The notes beneath the pieces are model-generated. The model was not told the origin of the DNA. It did no database searches and saw nothing but the letters and a program-made list of their open reading frames with translations. Shown piece after piece: positions 27,261-36,846 of a stretch of 64,000 nucleotides of DNA. Both the position numbers and the translations under genes were made by a program. The DNA is from Segatella copri (GTDB lineage: Bacteria > Bacteroidota > Bacteroidia > Bacteroidales > Bacteroidaceae): contig NZ_CP042464.1 of the NCBI RefSeq assembly GCF_015074785.1, positions 558,001 through 622,000 of the forward strand. The letters run 5' to 3'. Position 1 is the stretch's first letter; each line of letters begins with the position of its first letter.

Positions 27261-27297
27261 AAAAGAGGATGTGACTTGTGACACACCCTCTTTTTTG
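27261..27297 (+). terminator. Terminator after the Crp-like gene
   Basis: Stem aaaagagg...cctctttt with an inner gtg/cac pair and a T run. The stem sequence (gtgtga/gacacaccctc) is closely related to the terminator at 35061-35091. Confidence 0.8.
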
Positions 27298-27325
27298 TTG
27301 TTTCATATCATAGACCAGCAAGCCT

Positions 27326-28990
27326 TTACTCTGCCGTATAGAGGAATCGCTTGATGCTCTTCTTAGGAGTCTTTTCAAACTCATCTTCATGTATACGTAT
27401 TTCTGATACTTTGCTGTAAGCAGGAATCATGGTGTTGAGCTCCTGACGGTTCTGCTCCATGACATCTGTCAGTTCTTTGGTACCGAGGTTCAAGGTCTGA
27501 GCTTCATCATAGTCTGGGTGAACCAGAGCAATGAGCTTGTCGCCCTTCTGTACAACCACGCTTTCCGCTACCAGAGCCAAAGAGTTGAGTTTATCCTCAA
27601 TCTCCTCAGGGTAGATATTCTGACCGTTTGCGCCGAGCAGCATGTTCTTGCTACGACCCTTGATGAAGACGTTGCCGTCACCATCCATGGTACCGAGGTC
27701 GCCTGTATGATACCATCCGTTCTCGTCGATGGTCTGCTTGGTAGCTTCCTCATTCTTATAGTAACCCAACATTACGTTAGGACCCTTGGCAAGGATTTCG
27801 CCTGGTACATTCTCTGGATCAGGACTGTCGATGCGGACCATCATGTGGAGGGCAGCCTTACCGCAAGAGCCCGGTACGAAGTTTTTGTAATCCTCGTAGC
27901 AGATGATAGGGGCACATTCTGTTGCGCCATATCCTACGGTATATTTGAAACCTACGCTATGGAGGAAACTTTCCACTTCCTGGTTAAAGGCTGCACCACC
28001 GATAATCACCTCGTAGAAGTTGCCACCGAAGGCATTGGATACCTGGTCGCATATCTTCTCCTTCACCTTCTTGCTGATTACAGGCATGTGGAGCAGCATA
28101 CGCATGCGGTTGTTCTGGATCTTAGGGAATACCTTCTTGCGGATAATCTTCTCGATAACCAGAGGTACAGCTATGATGACAGCTGGCTTGATGCGGCCGA
28201 ATGCCTCGGCGATGATGGCTGGACTAGGGATGCGGGTGAGATAGAAGACGTGGCAGCCCTTGATGAATTCGAAGATAAATTCAAACGCCATGCCGTACAT
28301 GTGGGCCATCGGCAGGATACTGATGACAGAATCTCCTGGCTTAATCTTCTTACCCAGTACGTTCTCTGCAAAATCTGCATTGCCCCAGAGTGCACGGTAT
28401 GGAACCATTACTCCCTTGGAGAAACCGGTTGTGCCGCTGGTATAGTTGATCATAGCCAACTCATCCGGATTCTGTTCCATATAGTAGTTGACATGGTTTT
28501 TGCGGAAGTACTTAGGATACTTGATACCGAACATCTCGTTGAGGTGTTCGCGGGCATAAGTCAACTTGTCGGTACGTGAAACGACAAGTGAATAATCCGG
28601 TATATAGATGATGCCTTCAAGACCTGGCATCTTCGTTGCATCAATCTGTGTTGCTACAACATCACCCACGAAGAGCAGTTTGGCATCGCTGTGGTTTACG
28701 ATGTTGTGAATCTGGTCTGGCATGAATTCATGCAGGATAGGTACGGCAATGGCACCATAGGTAAGGGTAGCAAGGAATGCTACAGCCCAGTTTGCGCTAT
28801 TTCGACCGCAAAGTGCTATCTTGTCTCCCTTTACTACACCAGAGTTCTCAAACATGATGTGTAGCTTCTCAATTTTGCGTGCTACATCATGGTACTGCAA
28901 GGTTGCTCCCTTGTAGTCTGTCAAAGCATCCATATCCCAATGGTCTACGATGCTCTTTTGGATTAATGCGTTAAAGCTTGGAATCTCCAT
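27326..28990 (-). CDS. AMP-binding acyl-CoA synthetase (paralog 1)
   Basis: 554 residues. The P-loop YTSGTTGFSKGV (about 188-199), YGATECAPI (acyl-adenylate site) and TGDLG with the C-terminal GRSKNM/KTPKKSIKR catalytic lysine region are all present. It activates fatty or other acids with ATP and CoA. It is a tandem paralog of 29099-30766 and the two likely share substrates or differ in chain length. The ATG at 28990 is at the junction to a short leader. Confidence 0.9.
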   Translation of the reverse strand: MEIPSFNALIQKSIVDHWDMDALTDYKGATLQYHDVARKIEKLHIMFENSGVVKGDKIALCGRNSANWAVAFLATLTYGAIAVPILHEFMPDQIHNIVNHSDAKLLFVGDVVATQIDATKMPGLEGIIYIPDYSLVVSRTDKLTYAREHLNEMFGIKYPKYFRKNHVNYYMEQNPDELAMINYTSGTTGFSKGVMVPYRALWGNADFAENVLGKKIKPGDSVISILPMAHMYGMAFEFIFEFIKGCHVFYLTRIPSPAIIAEAFGRIKPAVIIAVPLVIEKIIRKKVFPKIQNNRMRMLLHMPVISKKVKEKICDQVSNAFGGNFYEVIIGGAAFNQEVESFLHSVGFKYTVGYGATECAPIICYEDYKNFVPGSCGKAALHMMVRIDSPDPENVPGEILAKGPNVMLGYYKNEEATKQTIDENGWYHTGDLGTMDGDGNVFIKGRSKNMLLGANGQNIYPEEIEDKLNSLALVAESVVVQKGDKLIALVHPDYDEAQTLNLGTKELTDVMEQNRQELNTMIPAYSKVSEIRIHEDEFEKTPKKSIKRFLYTAE

Positions 28991-29098
28991 ATTCTTGTTA
29001 TTTAACGATTTGCTTTTTTATATTTTTCTCGTACTGAAGTCAGTTTGCTGATGATAGACCTTATCTGCTGATGATCTGTCAGCAGATAGGGCCTGTCT

Positions 29099-30766
29099 CT
29101 AGATTGCGTTCTGATAGAGGTAACGCTTGATAGACTTCTTGGCTGTCTTTTCAAATTCCTGATTATGAAGTTTGATGCGTGATACCTTTGCGAAGCTAGG
29201 TATCTGCAAGTTCAGTTCCTTGCGGTTCTGCTCCATGATGTTCTCCAGGTCTTCGTCTGTAAAGCCGAGGTTGTTAACTTCTTCCATATCCGGATGAACC
29301 AGAGCAACCAGCTTGTCATCGCTCTGTATTACGATGCTCTCGTTGACCATAGCCATGGAGTTGAGCTTGTCCTCAATCTCTTCCGGATAGATGTTCTGTC
29401 CGTTAGGTCCCAGCAGCATGTTCTTGCTTCTTCCTCTTACGAAGAAATGTCCGTCGGCGTCCATCGTTGCCAGGTCGCCTGTATGGAACCATCCGTCTTT
29501 ATCTATTACGGCATCTGTTGCCTCCTGGTTCTTGTAATAGCCCTTCATCACGTTGATGCCGCGGCAAACCAGTTCACCGGCTACGTTCTCCGGGTCATCG
29601 CTCAGTACCTTCACCTCCATGTGCTTCACGGCAACACCACAGCTTCCTGCCACATAGTTGTCCTGATGGGCAAAGGTAATAAGTGGAGCAGTCTCAGTGG
29701 TACCATATCCCATGGCAATAGGGAAACCTACGCTGATGAAGAAGTTCTCTATCTCCTTGTTGAGCGGAGCACCACCCACAACAACCTCGCAAGGACGTTC
29801 GCCAAACTTTTTCAATACAAACTCGCGAACCTTCTCCTTGATGCGCTTATTGATGACAGGCATGTTCATCAGCAGTCGTGCACGGTTGGTTTGGATATGT
29901 GGGAATACTTCCTTTCTTACAATCTTGTCTACTACAAGCGGCACCGCATAGAGGATGTCTGGCTTGATTTCTGACAACGCCTCTGAGATGAGCGTTGGGC
30001 TCGGCAGACGGGTAAGGAAGAAGATATGGTTACCCAATACTATATTGAAGAGAAATTCTGTCATGAGTCCATACATGTGAGCCATCGGAAGGGTAGAAAG
30101 GATGTTGCAGTTCTTACCTATGTTAGGCTTCACTGAATCGATGAGGTAGTCGAGATTACCCCAAAGTGCTCTGTATGGGAGCATCACACCTTTTGAGAAA
30201 CCGGTAGTTCCACTGGTATAGTTGATCATTGCCAGTTCTTCAGGATCGTCTACGTGATACTTCACGTGTTCTGGTCTGAAATACTTAGGATATCTGTGTC
30301 CGAACATTGCATTGAGGTTCTCGCGCGCATAAGTCAGTTTCTCAGAGCGCGAGATGACAAGCGAATTGTCCGGAAGATAGATGATTCCTTCCAGCGAAGG
30401 CATCTCTTCTGGTGTTATCTCTGTAGCTACCACGTCACCAACGAACAGAAGTTTGCTTTCGCTGTGGTTCACGATGTTGTGAATCTGCTCAGGCTTAAAT
30501 TCGTTCTGTATAGGTACGACAATGGCTCCGTAAGTAATAATGGCCAGGAAGGCTACTGCCCACTGGCTACTATTTCTTCCGCAGACGGCAATCTTGTCGC
30601 CCTTCTTTACATCGCTGTTTTCGAACAGGATGTGTAGCTTCTCAATCTTTCTGGCAATATCGTGATATTGGAGGGTTGTGCCCTTGTAATCGGTGAGCGC
30701 ATCCAGATTCCAATTCTTGATAATGCTGTTCTCAATATACGAGTTAAAACTTGGTATTGAATTCAT
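29099..30766 (-). CDS. AMP-binding acyl-CoA synthetase (paralog 2)
   Basis: 555 residues from ATG 30766 (MNSIPSFNSYIENSI). The frame extends 48 bp further, but a -7 box (TATCTTTG, 30797-30790) lies in that extension. Motifs YTSGTTGFSKGV, YGTTETAPL and TGDLATMD match its neighbour almost throughout, showing tandem duplication. It would be transcribed first, with paralog 1 108 bp downstream. Confidence 0.9.
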   Translation of the reverse strand: MNSIPSFNSYIENSIIKNWNLDALTDYKGTTLQYHDIARKIEKLHILFENSDVKKGDKIAVCGRNSSQWAVAFLAIITYGAIVVPIQNEFKPEQIHNIVNHSESKLLFVGDVVATEITPEEMPSLEGIIYLPDNSLVISRSEKLTYARENLNAMFGHRYPKYFRPEHVKYHVDDPEELAMINYTSGTTGFSKGVMLPYRALWGNLDYLIDSVKPNIGKNCNILSTLPMAHMYGLMTEFLFNIVLGNHIFFLTRLPSPTLISEALSEIKPDILYAVPLVVDKIVRKEVFPHIQTNRARLLMNMPVINKRIKEKVREFVLKKFGERPCEVVVGGAPLNKEIENFFISVGFPIAMGYGTTETAPLITFAHQDNYVAGSCGVAVKHMEVKVLSDDPENVAGELVCRGINVMKGYYKNQEATDAVIDKDGWFHTGDLATMDADGHFFVRGRSKNMLLGPNGQNIYPEEIEDKLNSMAMVNESIVIQSDDKLVALVHPDMEEVNNLGFTDEDLENIMEQNRKELNLQIPSFAKVSRIKLHNQEFEKTAKKSIKRYLYQNAI

Positions 30767-30789
30767 TGCACAATTTACAAAATTTTGTG

Positions 30790-30797
30790 CAAAGATA
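30790..30797 (-). promoter_or_regulatory. -7 box for the acyl-CoA synthetase pair
   Basis: Minus strand TATCTTTG, 23 nt before ATG 30766; it rules out the longer open frame. Confidence 0.6.
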
Positions 30798-30908
30798 ATG
30801 AAAATAGTGCACACTGCAAAATAAAATGTGCACTATTTTCAAAAACTATATAAAATAATTAGTTTTTTTCCTTTTTAGTCTACATATTGTGGTGTTATAG
30901 ACTGTATT

Positions 30909-32156
30909 TTACTCATATCTCATTGATTTGGCTGGATGGATATGAGAAATCAAGTAGCTTGGTGCTACGAGCATGAAGATGCTTATCAGCAGCGTAGCAA
31001 TGTTCAGTGCTATGATGGCAAGCCAGTTGAATTCTACCGGAACGGTACTTACATAATAGGTCTGTGCATCGAGTTTGATGATGCCTGTAAAGTACTGGAG
31101 GGTAAGAATGCCGAGGGCGATGATGTTGCCCAGAAGCATACCCTTGCCGATGATGAAGACGGCAAACCACAGGAAGGTGTGGCGGATGGTCTTGTTGCGG
31201 GCACCCAATGCCTTCATTACGCCTATCATGGAGGTGCGTTCCAGAATGATGATGAGCAGACCGCTGATCATGGTGACGCCGGCTACTATCAGCATCAGAC
31301 CGAGAATAATCCAGACGTTCAGATCCATCAGGCTCAGCCATTGGAAGATGTTTGGATTCAGGTCCTTGATGGTAGAACTGCTGTAGGTTTCTCCATAGTG
31401 ATCTACCGTGCGGTTCACCTTATTAATAATATAATCTTCAGTCTCGTTGAGCTTGTTGAAGTCGTTTACTGTCAGTTCTGCACCGCTCGCCTGGTCTTCT
31501 TCCCATCCGTTCAGCTTCACGGCAGTATAGAGGTCGGTGTATACCATTACCTCATCATACTTCTTCAGGTTGGTCTGATAGATACCCTTGATGGTGAAGC
31601 GGCGCATACGCACTCCGTTGCCATCAAAGAAGTAGGCAAAGATGCGTTCTCCCGTCTTCAGCTTCAGCTTATCAGCCATCAGCTGTGAGATGAGAATCTG
31701 GTTATGACTCGCTTTGTCATCAAACTTAGGGATGCTGCCCTCGATCATGTTCTGATGGATAAAGGTAGAATCGAAATCAGGTCCTACACCTTTGAACATG
31801 ACGCCCAGGAAATCGCTGTCCGTCTTCAGGATTCCCTCTTTCATGGCAAATTTCTGCACATGTTTTACGCCAGGTATCTTTTTCAGTACGTTGACCATCG
31901 AGTCGTTCATGACCACCGGATACTGGTTTTGCTGCTGCAGCGTCATGAAGTCGGCCACCTGTATATGGCTACCGAATCCTATTACCTTGTCGCGTATGGT
32001 ATGCTTGAATCCGAGCACTACGCATACCGACATAATCATAATGGCGAGTCCGATAGCAACACCTGCAGTGGCTATATGAATAGCAGGGCGAGAAACTTTA
32101 CGTTTATCGCCCTGATCGCTATATAATCTCTTTGCTATAAATAGAGGAAAATTCAT
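30909..32156 (-). CDS. LolC/LolE-type lipoprotein-releasing ABC permease
   Basis: 415 residues starting at ATG 32156 (MNFPLFIAKRLYS). The open frame runs 37 codons farther, but those codons are the translated heptamer repeat (NIQHST-like units) and are not protein. An N-terminal transmembrane helix, a large periplasmic MacB-like domain (about 55-270) and three C-terminal helices with an FtsX signature (MKALGARNKTIRHTF) give the LolC/E topology. It should work with an ATPase encoded elsewhere to release lipoproteins from the inner membrane. Element copy B abuts its start. Confidence 0.85.
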   Translation of the reverse strand: MNFPLFIAKRLYSDQGDKRKVSRPAIHIATAGVAIGLAIMIMSVCVVLGFKHTIRDKVIGFGSHIQVADFMTLQQQNQYPVVMNDSMVNVLKKIPGVKHVQKFAMKEGILKTDSDFLGVMFKGVGPDFDSTFIHQNMIEGSIPKFDDKASHNQILISQLMADKLKLKTGERIFAYFFDGNGVRMRRFTIKGIYQTNLKKYDEVMVYTDLYTAVKLNGWEEDQASGAELTVNDFNKLNETEDYIINKVNRTVDHYGETYSSSTIKDLNPNIFQWLSLMDLNVWIILGLMLIVAGVTMISGLLIIILERTSMIGVMKALGARNKTIRHTFLWFAVFIIGKGMLLGNIIALGILTLQYFTGIIKLDAQTYYVSTVPVEFNWLAIIALNIATLLISIFMLVAPSYLISHIHPAKSMRYE

Positions 32157-32163
32157 CTTTTGT

Positions 32164-32290
32164 AATGTTGAATGTTGAGTGTTGAGTGTTGAATGTTGAA
32201 TGTTGAATGTTGAATGTTGAATGTTGATAGTTAATTTAATCTTTGTGTCCGTTAGGCAACTCAACATTCAACACTCAACATTCAACATTG
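32164..32290. repeat. Palindromic heptamer-array element, copy B
   Basis: The left arm (about 32164-32227) has TTGAATG/TTGAGTG units; the right arm (32261-32290) is complementary. The centre has ctttgtgtccgttaggcaac. It fills the gap between the aminotransferase stop (32291) and the permease start (32156) completely. Confidence 0.9.
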
Positions 32291-33502
32291 TTATAGTCCT
32301 TCGTCTTCCACTCTTCCCGGATAAGCCTCAAGTGCCTTACCCAGAACCACCAGAGCACGCTCCAGATCGTGTTTCTTCAAGACGTAAGCTACACGAACCT
32401 GATTGTGACCGGCTCCAGGAGTCGTATAGAAACCAGAGGCTGGAGCCATCATGATGGTTTCGCCCTCATAGTTGAATTCCTCCAGACACCAGCGGCAGAA
32501 CTTTTCAGAATCATCGATAGGCAGTTTGGCTACGGTGTAGAAGGCTCCCATAGGAATAGGAGAGTATACGCCCGGAATGCGGTTCAAACCGTCTATCAGG
32601 CACTTACGGCGCTCTACATACTCATCGTATACATCGCGGTAGTACTCTTCAGGAGCATCCAGAGAAGCTTCGGCTACAATCTGACCAATCAGTGGAGGAG
32701 AGAGACGGGCCTGGCAGAACTTCATCACCGCCTTGCGGATTTCTGCATTCTTGGTGATGAGGGCACCTACACGGATACCGCACTCACTGTAACGCTTCGA
32801 AACAGAATCGATGAGAACCGTGTTCTGCTCGATGCCTTCCAGGTGCATCGCACTGATATAAGGACTGCCGGTATAGATATACTCACGGTAAACCTCATCA
32901 GAGAAGAGATAGAGGTCGTACTTCTTCACCAGGTCACGAATCTGATTCATCTCTCTGCGGGTATAGAGATAGCCCGTAGGGTTGTTAGGGTTGCAGATCA
33001 GAATGGCACGGGTGCGCTCATTAATCAGCTCCTCAAACTTCTCCACCTTAGGCAGGGAGAAACCTTCTTCTATCGTTGTGGCGATGGTACGGATCTTGGC
33101 ACCCGCAGAGATGGCAAACGCCATATAGTTAGCGTAAGCAGGTTCTGGTACGATAATCTCGTCGCCTGGGTTGAGGCAGCTCATGAAAGAGAAGAGTACA
33201 GCCTCAGAACCTCCCGATGTAATGATGATATCATCGGCAGTTACGTTGATGTTGAATTTCTTATAGTAATCTACAAGCTTCTCGCGATAGCTGAGATAGC
33301 CCTGACTTGGAGAATACTCCAAGACCGTGCGGTCTATATGCTTCAGGGCATCTAGGCCACATTGAGGAGTTGGAAGGTCAGGCTGACCGATGTTGAGGTG
33401 ATATACCTTTACTCCACGTTTTTTTGCTGCGGCAGCCAGAGGAGCCAATTTTCTGATAGGTGACTCTGGCATTTCAAGACCGCGTACAGATATTTCTGGC
33501 AT
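32291..33502 (-). CDS. PLP-dependent class I aminotransferase (aspartate aminotransferase type)
   Basis: 403 residues from ATG 33502 (MPEISVRGLEMPESPIRK); the frame runs 24 codons farther but without family resemblance. PLP lysine lies in DSVSKRYSECGIRVG (about residue 238) and the cofactor loops SGGSEAV and NPNNPTG are present. It probably transfers amino groups between aspartate, glutamate or aromatic amino acids and 2-oxo acids. A -7 box (TATCTTTG, 33599-33592) stands about 90 nt upstream. Confidence 0.9.
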   Translation of the reverse strand: MPEISVRGLEMPESPIRKLAPLAAAAKKRGVKVYHLNIGQPDLPTPQCGLDALKHIDRTVLEYSPSQGYLSYREKLVDYYKKFNINVTADDIIITSGGSEAVLFSFMSCLNPGDEIIVPEPAYANYMAFAISAGAKIRTIATTIEEGFSLPKVEKFEELINERTRAILICNPNNPTGYLYTRREMNQIRDLVKKYDLYLFSDEVYREYIYTGSPYISAMHLEGIEQNTVLIDSVSKRYSECGIRVGALITKNAEIRKAVMKFCQARLSPPLIGQIVAEASLDAPEEYYRDVYDEYVERRKCLIDGLNRIPGVYSPIPMGAFYTVAKLPIDDSEKFCRWCLEEFNYEGETIMMAPASGFYTTPGAGHNQVRVAYVLKKHDLERALVVLGKALEAYPGRVEDEGL

Positions 33503-33591
33503 CTTAAAATATTGTTTCTTTCTATTAATTATCCGTGTCGAAAATTGAATTCTATGACCTTCTGGTCTTTTCAATTTACGCTAATCGGCTG

Positions 33592-33599
33592 CAAAGATA
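33592..33599 (-). promoter_or_regulatory. -7 box of the aminotransferase-permease transcript
   Basis: Minus strand TATCTTTG about 90 nt before the aminotransferase ATG. Confidence 0.5.
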
Positions 33600-33764
33600 A
33601 GAAAATTAGATGAGAATTGAGAATAACTTTCGGTTAAATTTTATTTTTTGATTAAAAACTCTTTAAATATGTCGCTCTTTGCTTTCTTTTTTATAACTTT
33701 GCACTTAATTTCAAGAAATGTTATAAGATTATACGAATTAATTAAAATAAGTAAGAAGAAAATT

Positions 33765-34262
33765 ATGAGAAGTAGAACAAGTACATGGTTTGAGACCAAA
33801 GTGAAATATCAGAAGACAATGGAGGATGGTTCAGAAAAGGTTGTTTCTGAAGCATACGTAGTAGATGCTTTGAGCTTTACCGAGGCTGAGAGCGCTATCA
33901 TCGATGAGATGTCGGTTTATGTAAGCGGCGAGTTGAAGGTGAGCGGTATCGGCAAGGCTGGCTACGGCGAAATCTTCTTCAGCGATGTGGATGATGATGA
34001 TAAGTGGTATAAGGCTAAACTCCAGTTCATCACGATTGATGAGAAGAGTGAGAAGGAGAAGCGCAGCAATGTTACTTATCTTGTTCAGGCTAAGTCTCTC
34101 GCCCGTGCCCTCCGGTATATTGATGAGGTGATGGGCAAGACCATGATAGATTATGATGTGGTTGGTTTGAACGAAACCAAACTGATGGATGTATTCGAGC
34201 ATCATGCTCCTAACGAGAAGAAAGAGGAGAAGAATGATGTGCCTGAATACGAGGAGAAATAA
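33765..34262 (+). CDS. DUF4494 family protein
   Basis: 165 residues from ATG 33765 (MRSRTSTWFETKVKYQK). The frame extends 39 codons upstream into AT-rich sequence that reads as a hydrophobic artefact. It is a compact alpha/beta protein of a Bacteroidetes-only family without known function. It lies before the yggS-like gene with only element copy C between them. Confidence 0.8.
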   Translation: MRSRTSTWFETKVKYQKTMEDGSEKVVSEAYVVDALSFTEAESAIIDEMSVYVSGELKVSGIGKAGYGEIFFSDVDDDDKWYKAKLQFITIDEKSEKEKRSNVTYLVQAKSLARALRYIDEVMGKTMIDYDVVGLNETKLMDVFEHHAPNEKKEEKNDVPEYEEK

Positions 34263-34266
34263 ATTA

Positions 34267-34371
34267 ATGTTGAGTGTTGAATGTTGAATGTTGAGTTGCC
34301 TAACGGGACACAAAGGTTAATTCAACACTCAACATTCAACACTCAACATTCAACATTCAACATTCAACATT
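34267..34371. repeat. Palindromic heptamer-array element, copy C (inverted relative to B)
   Basis: The left arm is short (34267-34294); the right arm (34322-34371) has seven complementary units. The core agttgcctaacgggacacaaa is the reverse complement of the core in copy B with one extra base. It begins 5 bp after the DUF4494 stop and ends 7 bp before the yggS ATG. Confidence 0.9.
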
Positions 34372-34377
34372 TAGAAT

Positions 34378-35052
34378 ATGGACTATGATGTAAAAGGAAA
34401 TCTCCATGAGGTGCTGGGCAGCTTGCCTGCCGGTGTCCGTCTCGTTGCCATCAGCAAGTTCCATCCCAACGAGTATATCGAGGAGGCTTATGCTGAAGGA
34501 CAGCGTATCTTCGGTGAGAGCCACGAACAGGAACTCGCCAGGAAGGTGGCTTCGCTGCCTGAGGACATCGAATGGCATTTCATCGGTCATCTGCAGACCA
34601 ATAAGGTGAAGTATATCGCACCTTATATCTCGATGATTGAATCGGTAGACAGTCTGAAACTTCTCAAGGAGATTGAGAAGCAGGCTGCCAAGCACGATCG
34701 TGTGGTGAAGGTTCTTCTGGAACTTCATCTGGCAGAGGAAGATACCAAATCGGGTCTTTCTCTTGATGCTTGCCGCGAACTCCTGGAGGCAGGCGAATGG
34801 CGGGAGATGAAGCATGTGCAGATTTGTGGCATCATGATGATGGCATCTAATACAGATGATGAGCAGCAGATTGCTCAGGAGTTTGATGAGGCTGCCCGGT
34901 TCTTTGATGAGGTAAAGGCCAGATATTTTGCCGATGATGATGCTTTCTGCGAGCGCAGCTGGGGTATGAGTCACGATTATCATATTGCCGTCAAGCACGG
35001 TAGCACGATGGTTCGTGTAGGTACTACCATCTTCGGTCCTAGAATATATTAA
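34378..35052 (+). CDS. YggS/PROSC-type PLP homeostasis protein
   Basis: 224 residues. The PLP lysine is in LVAISKFHP (about residue 25); IGHLQTNK and the C-terminal GMSHDYHIAVKHGSTMVRVGT phosphate-binding motif are typical. The family binds PLP and balances vitamin B6 pools; it has no known catalytic turnover. The ribosome-binding region lies in the last bases of repeat element C. Confidence 0.93.
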   Translation: MDYDVKGNLHEVLGSLPAGVRLVAISKFHPNEYIEEAYAEGQRIFGESHEQELARKVASLPEDIEWHFIGHLQTNKVKYIAPYISMIESVDSLKLLKEIEKQAAKHDRVVKVLLELHLAEEDTKSGLSLDACRELLEAGEWREMKHVQICGIMMMASNTDDEQQIAQEFDEAARFFDEVKARYFADDDAFCERSWGMSHDYHIAVKHGSTMVRVGTTIFGPRIY

Positions 35053-35060
35053 AAAAATAA

Positions 35061-35095
35061 GAGGGTGTGTCATGTTTAATGACACACCCTCATTG
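35061..35095. terminator. Terminator between convergent yggS and M6 peptidase genes
   Basis: Perfect 12-bp stem gagggtgtgtca/tgacacaccctc. Nearly the same stem occurs in the terminator at 27261-27297. Confidence 0.85.
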
Positions 35096-35104
35096 TTTAT
35101 ATAG

Positions 35105-36823
35105 TTAGTATATTATCTTCTGTCCCTTGCTGGTGATATAAATCTTGCCCTTTTGTGGAACGGCAACCTTTCTGCCTTCCAGATCAAAATAGGTTGTCGG
35201 TCTGTCTTTACCGATGATGACCGAAGAGATTCCGGTAGAAGAGAAGTTCTTGAGATAATCGAAGGTTACCAGACCGGTTGCGTCATCCTTTGTGATGTTG
35301 TAGAGCGGATGACTCGTATCAACACTGTTGTTCAGGGTGATACTGGTCAGACTGTTCACCTCATACTCTGTAGCAGAGCCCGCCTTGTAGGTTGGGAACG
35401 GGTCGTTCTGAAGACTCGTTATAATATCAGCATCGCTAACTTTCTTGTTATAGCTGTTGTATACCATTCCGTCTGCAGGAACAATCATGACCCTTGGCTT
35501 ACCTGTCGTGTTGTTGGGATTATCAAACAGATTAACCGAAGTCTTGTCATCGTAGTCGATGCGCCATACCAGCAATCCGTAACCCAGAGCCTCCTTGTAC
35601 CATCCCTCGTTTCTGATATTCTGCAGCAGCAGGTATTCGCCCTGGCTGTTGGCTATAATCTTGTATGCATCCGATGCCTTGTCGTATGGTTCCAGCTTGA
35701 GCTGCTGCGCCTCGGTATCCGAAAGGAGGATAGGCTGTTTCCATCCTACGATGCTCTTCTCCCATGGTGAATAAGGGATAGGCTGGTAGCCGTTAGCCTG
35801 ATAACTGCCCATATCCATAACGTCTCAATATTCAGGACTCTGGTTATGGTCTGTGATGCCGTTGGTAGGATAGATGTCTGGCAAACCGAGGGTATGCGAA
35901 AATTCATGGCAGAAGAGACCGATACCATTGATGTAGTATTTGCCGTCTTGGGTATCTTCAGGCTTATTGTTCAGCTCGTTGTTGATGCCGAATCGGGATA
36001 CTGTTTTCCCGTCACAGGTTCCCACTCCTACGGTACCCGATTTCGGCCAGAGGCAATCGCTTGAATTACCTGAGATGCTTTCAGAATAGCCGGCATAGAT
36101 TACGTATACGAGGTCAACATATCCGTCGCTATCGCTGTCGTAATCGGCAAAGTTAACCTTGCCGTCTACCTGCTGGCAGGCTTCCTTAATCATCTGAGGA
36201 AAGTTGGTGTCACTGCCGTCTCCACTTCCGTTCTTGCCATAATAAGCTGAATTCTTGCTTACCGTAACAGGACCCACTACGTCAAACTGTGGTATAAACT
36301 GGTTATCGCTCATGTCTGCGAAATACTGCTGTACGCTGCCATAGTTCTGGCAGTAAGTCTCGTTGGTGATAAACACTTCTTTATCAGCCTCAGACATAGC
36401 TTCTCCCTTCTTTCCGTTGAGGTAATGGTTGAATGTAGCAACCGGATCCTTACTCTTGAACTTCACATCCTGAAACTGCACCAGGAGTACCAATGCCTTC
36501 GGACTTCCCTTATGAGGGAAATAGCTTGGTCTCATGGTTCCTATTTCTGAAGCTCTTGTAAGATTCTCTGAAGAGAAAGCACGGGTCTTTCGGGTGTTCA
36601 GCTCTTCAGCAGTTATCTTTTCGTATTTTCCGTCTTGGGTTTCCCGCAGGGGCGTACCGTCCAGCAGCATGTAGTAGTGGAAGGTTTCGTCGCCATGCAG
36701 GGTGGCACATGCTACGGTTCCATCAGGCAGCATAATCTTGGCGATGCCCGGTTTGGCCTTTACGGCATAGAGATTGGCGATGCCCAGGAAGGCGAGCGCC
36801 AGAGAGATGATTGTCTTCTTCAT
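35105..36823 (-). pseudogene. M6-family metalloprotease, interrupted by an in-frame TGA
   Basis: The frame is continuous in one register from 36823 to 35105 (572 codons) except for TGA at 35827-35825. The 5' part (332 codons) has a signal peptide and the zinc motif HEFSHTLGLPD (about residue 311). The read continues after the stop as DVMDMGSYQANGY. Family members have a tryptophan here (WDLMDYG-like), so TGG to TGA by one substitution is the simple explanation. The 3' part ends with a C-terminal tail (TYFDLEGRKVAVPQKGKIYI) of the type found on Prevotella secreted proteins. Without read-through the product lacks the latter part of the protease domain and the tail. Confidence 0.85.
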
Positions 36824-36846
36824 AAACAGTTAGGGTAGATGGGGGA

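Noticed and set aside
32157..32267. N-terminal extension of the LolC/E-type permease (NIQHST-like repeats)
   Set aside because: It is the translated heptamer repeat element; the family-like sequence starts at ATG 32156.
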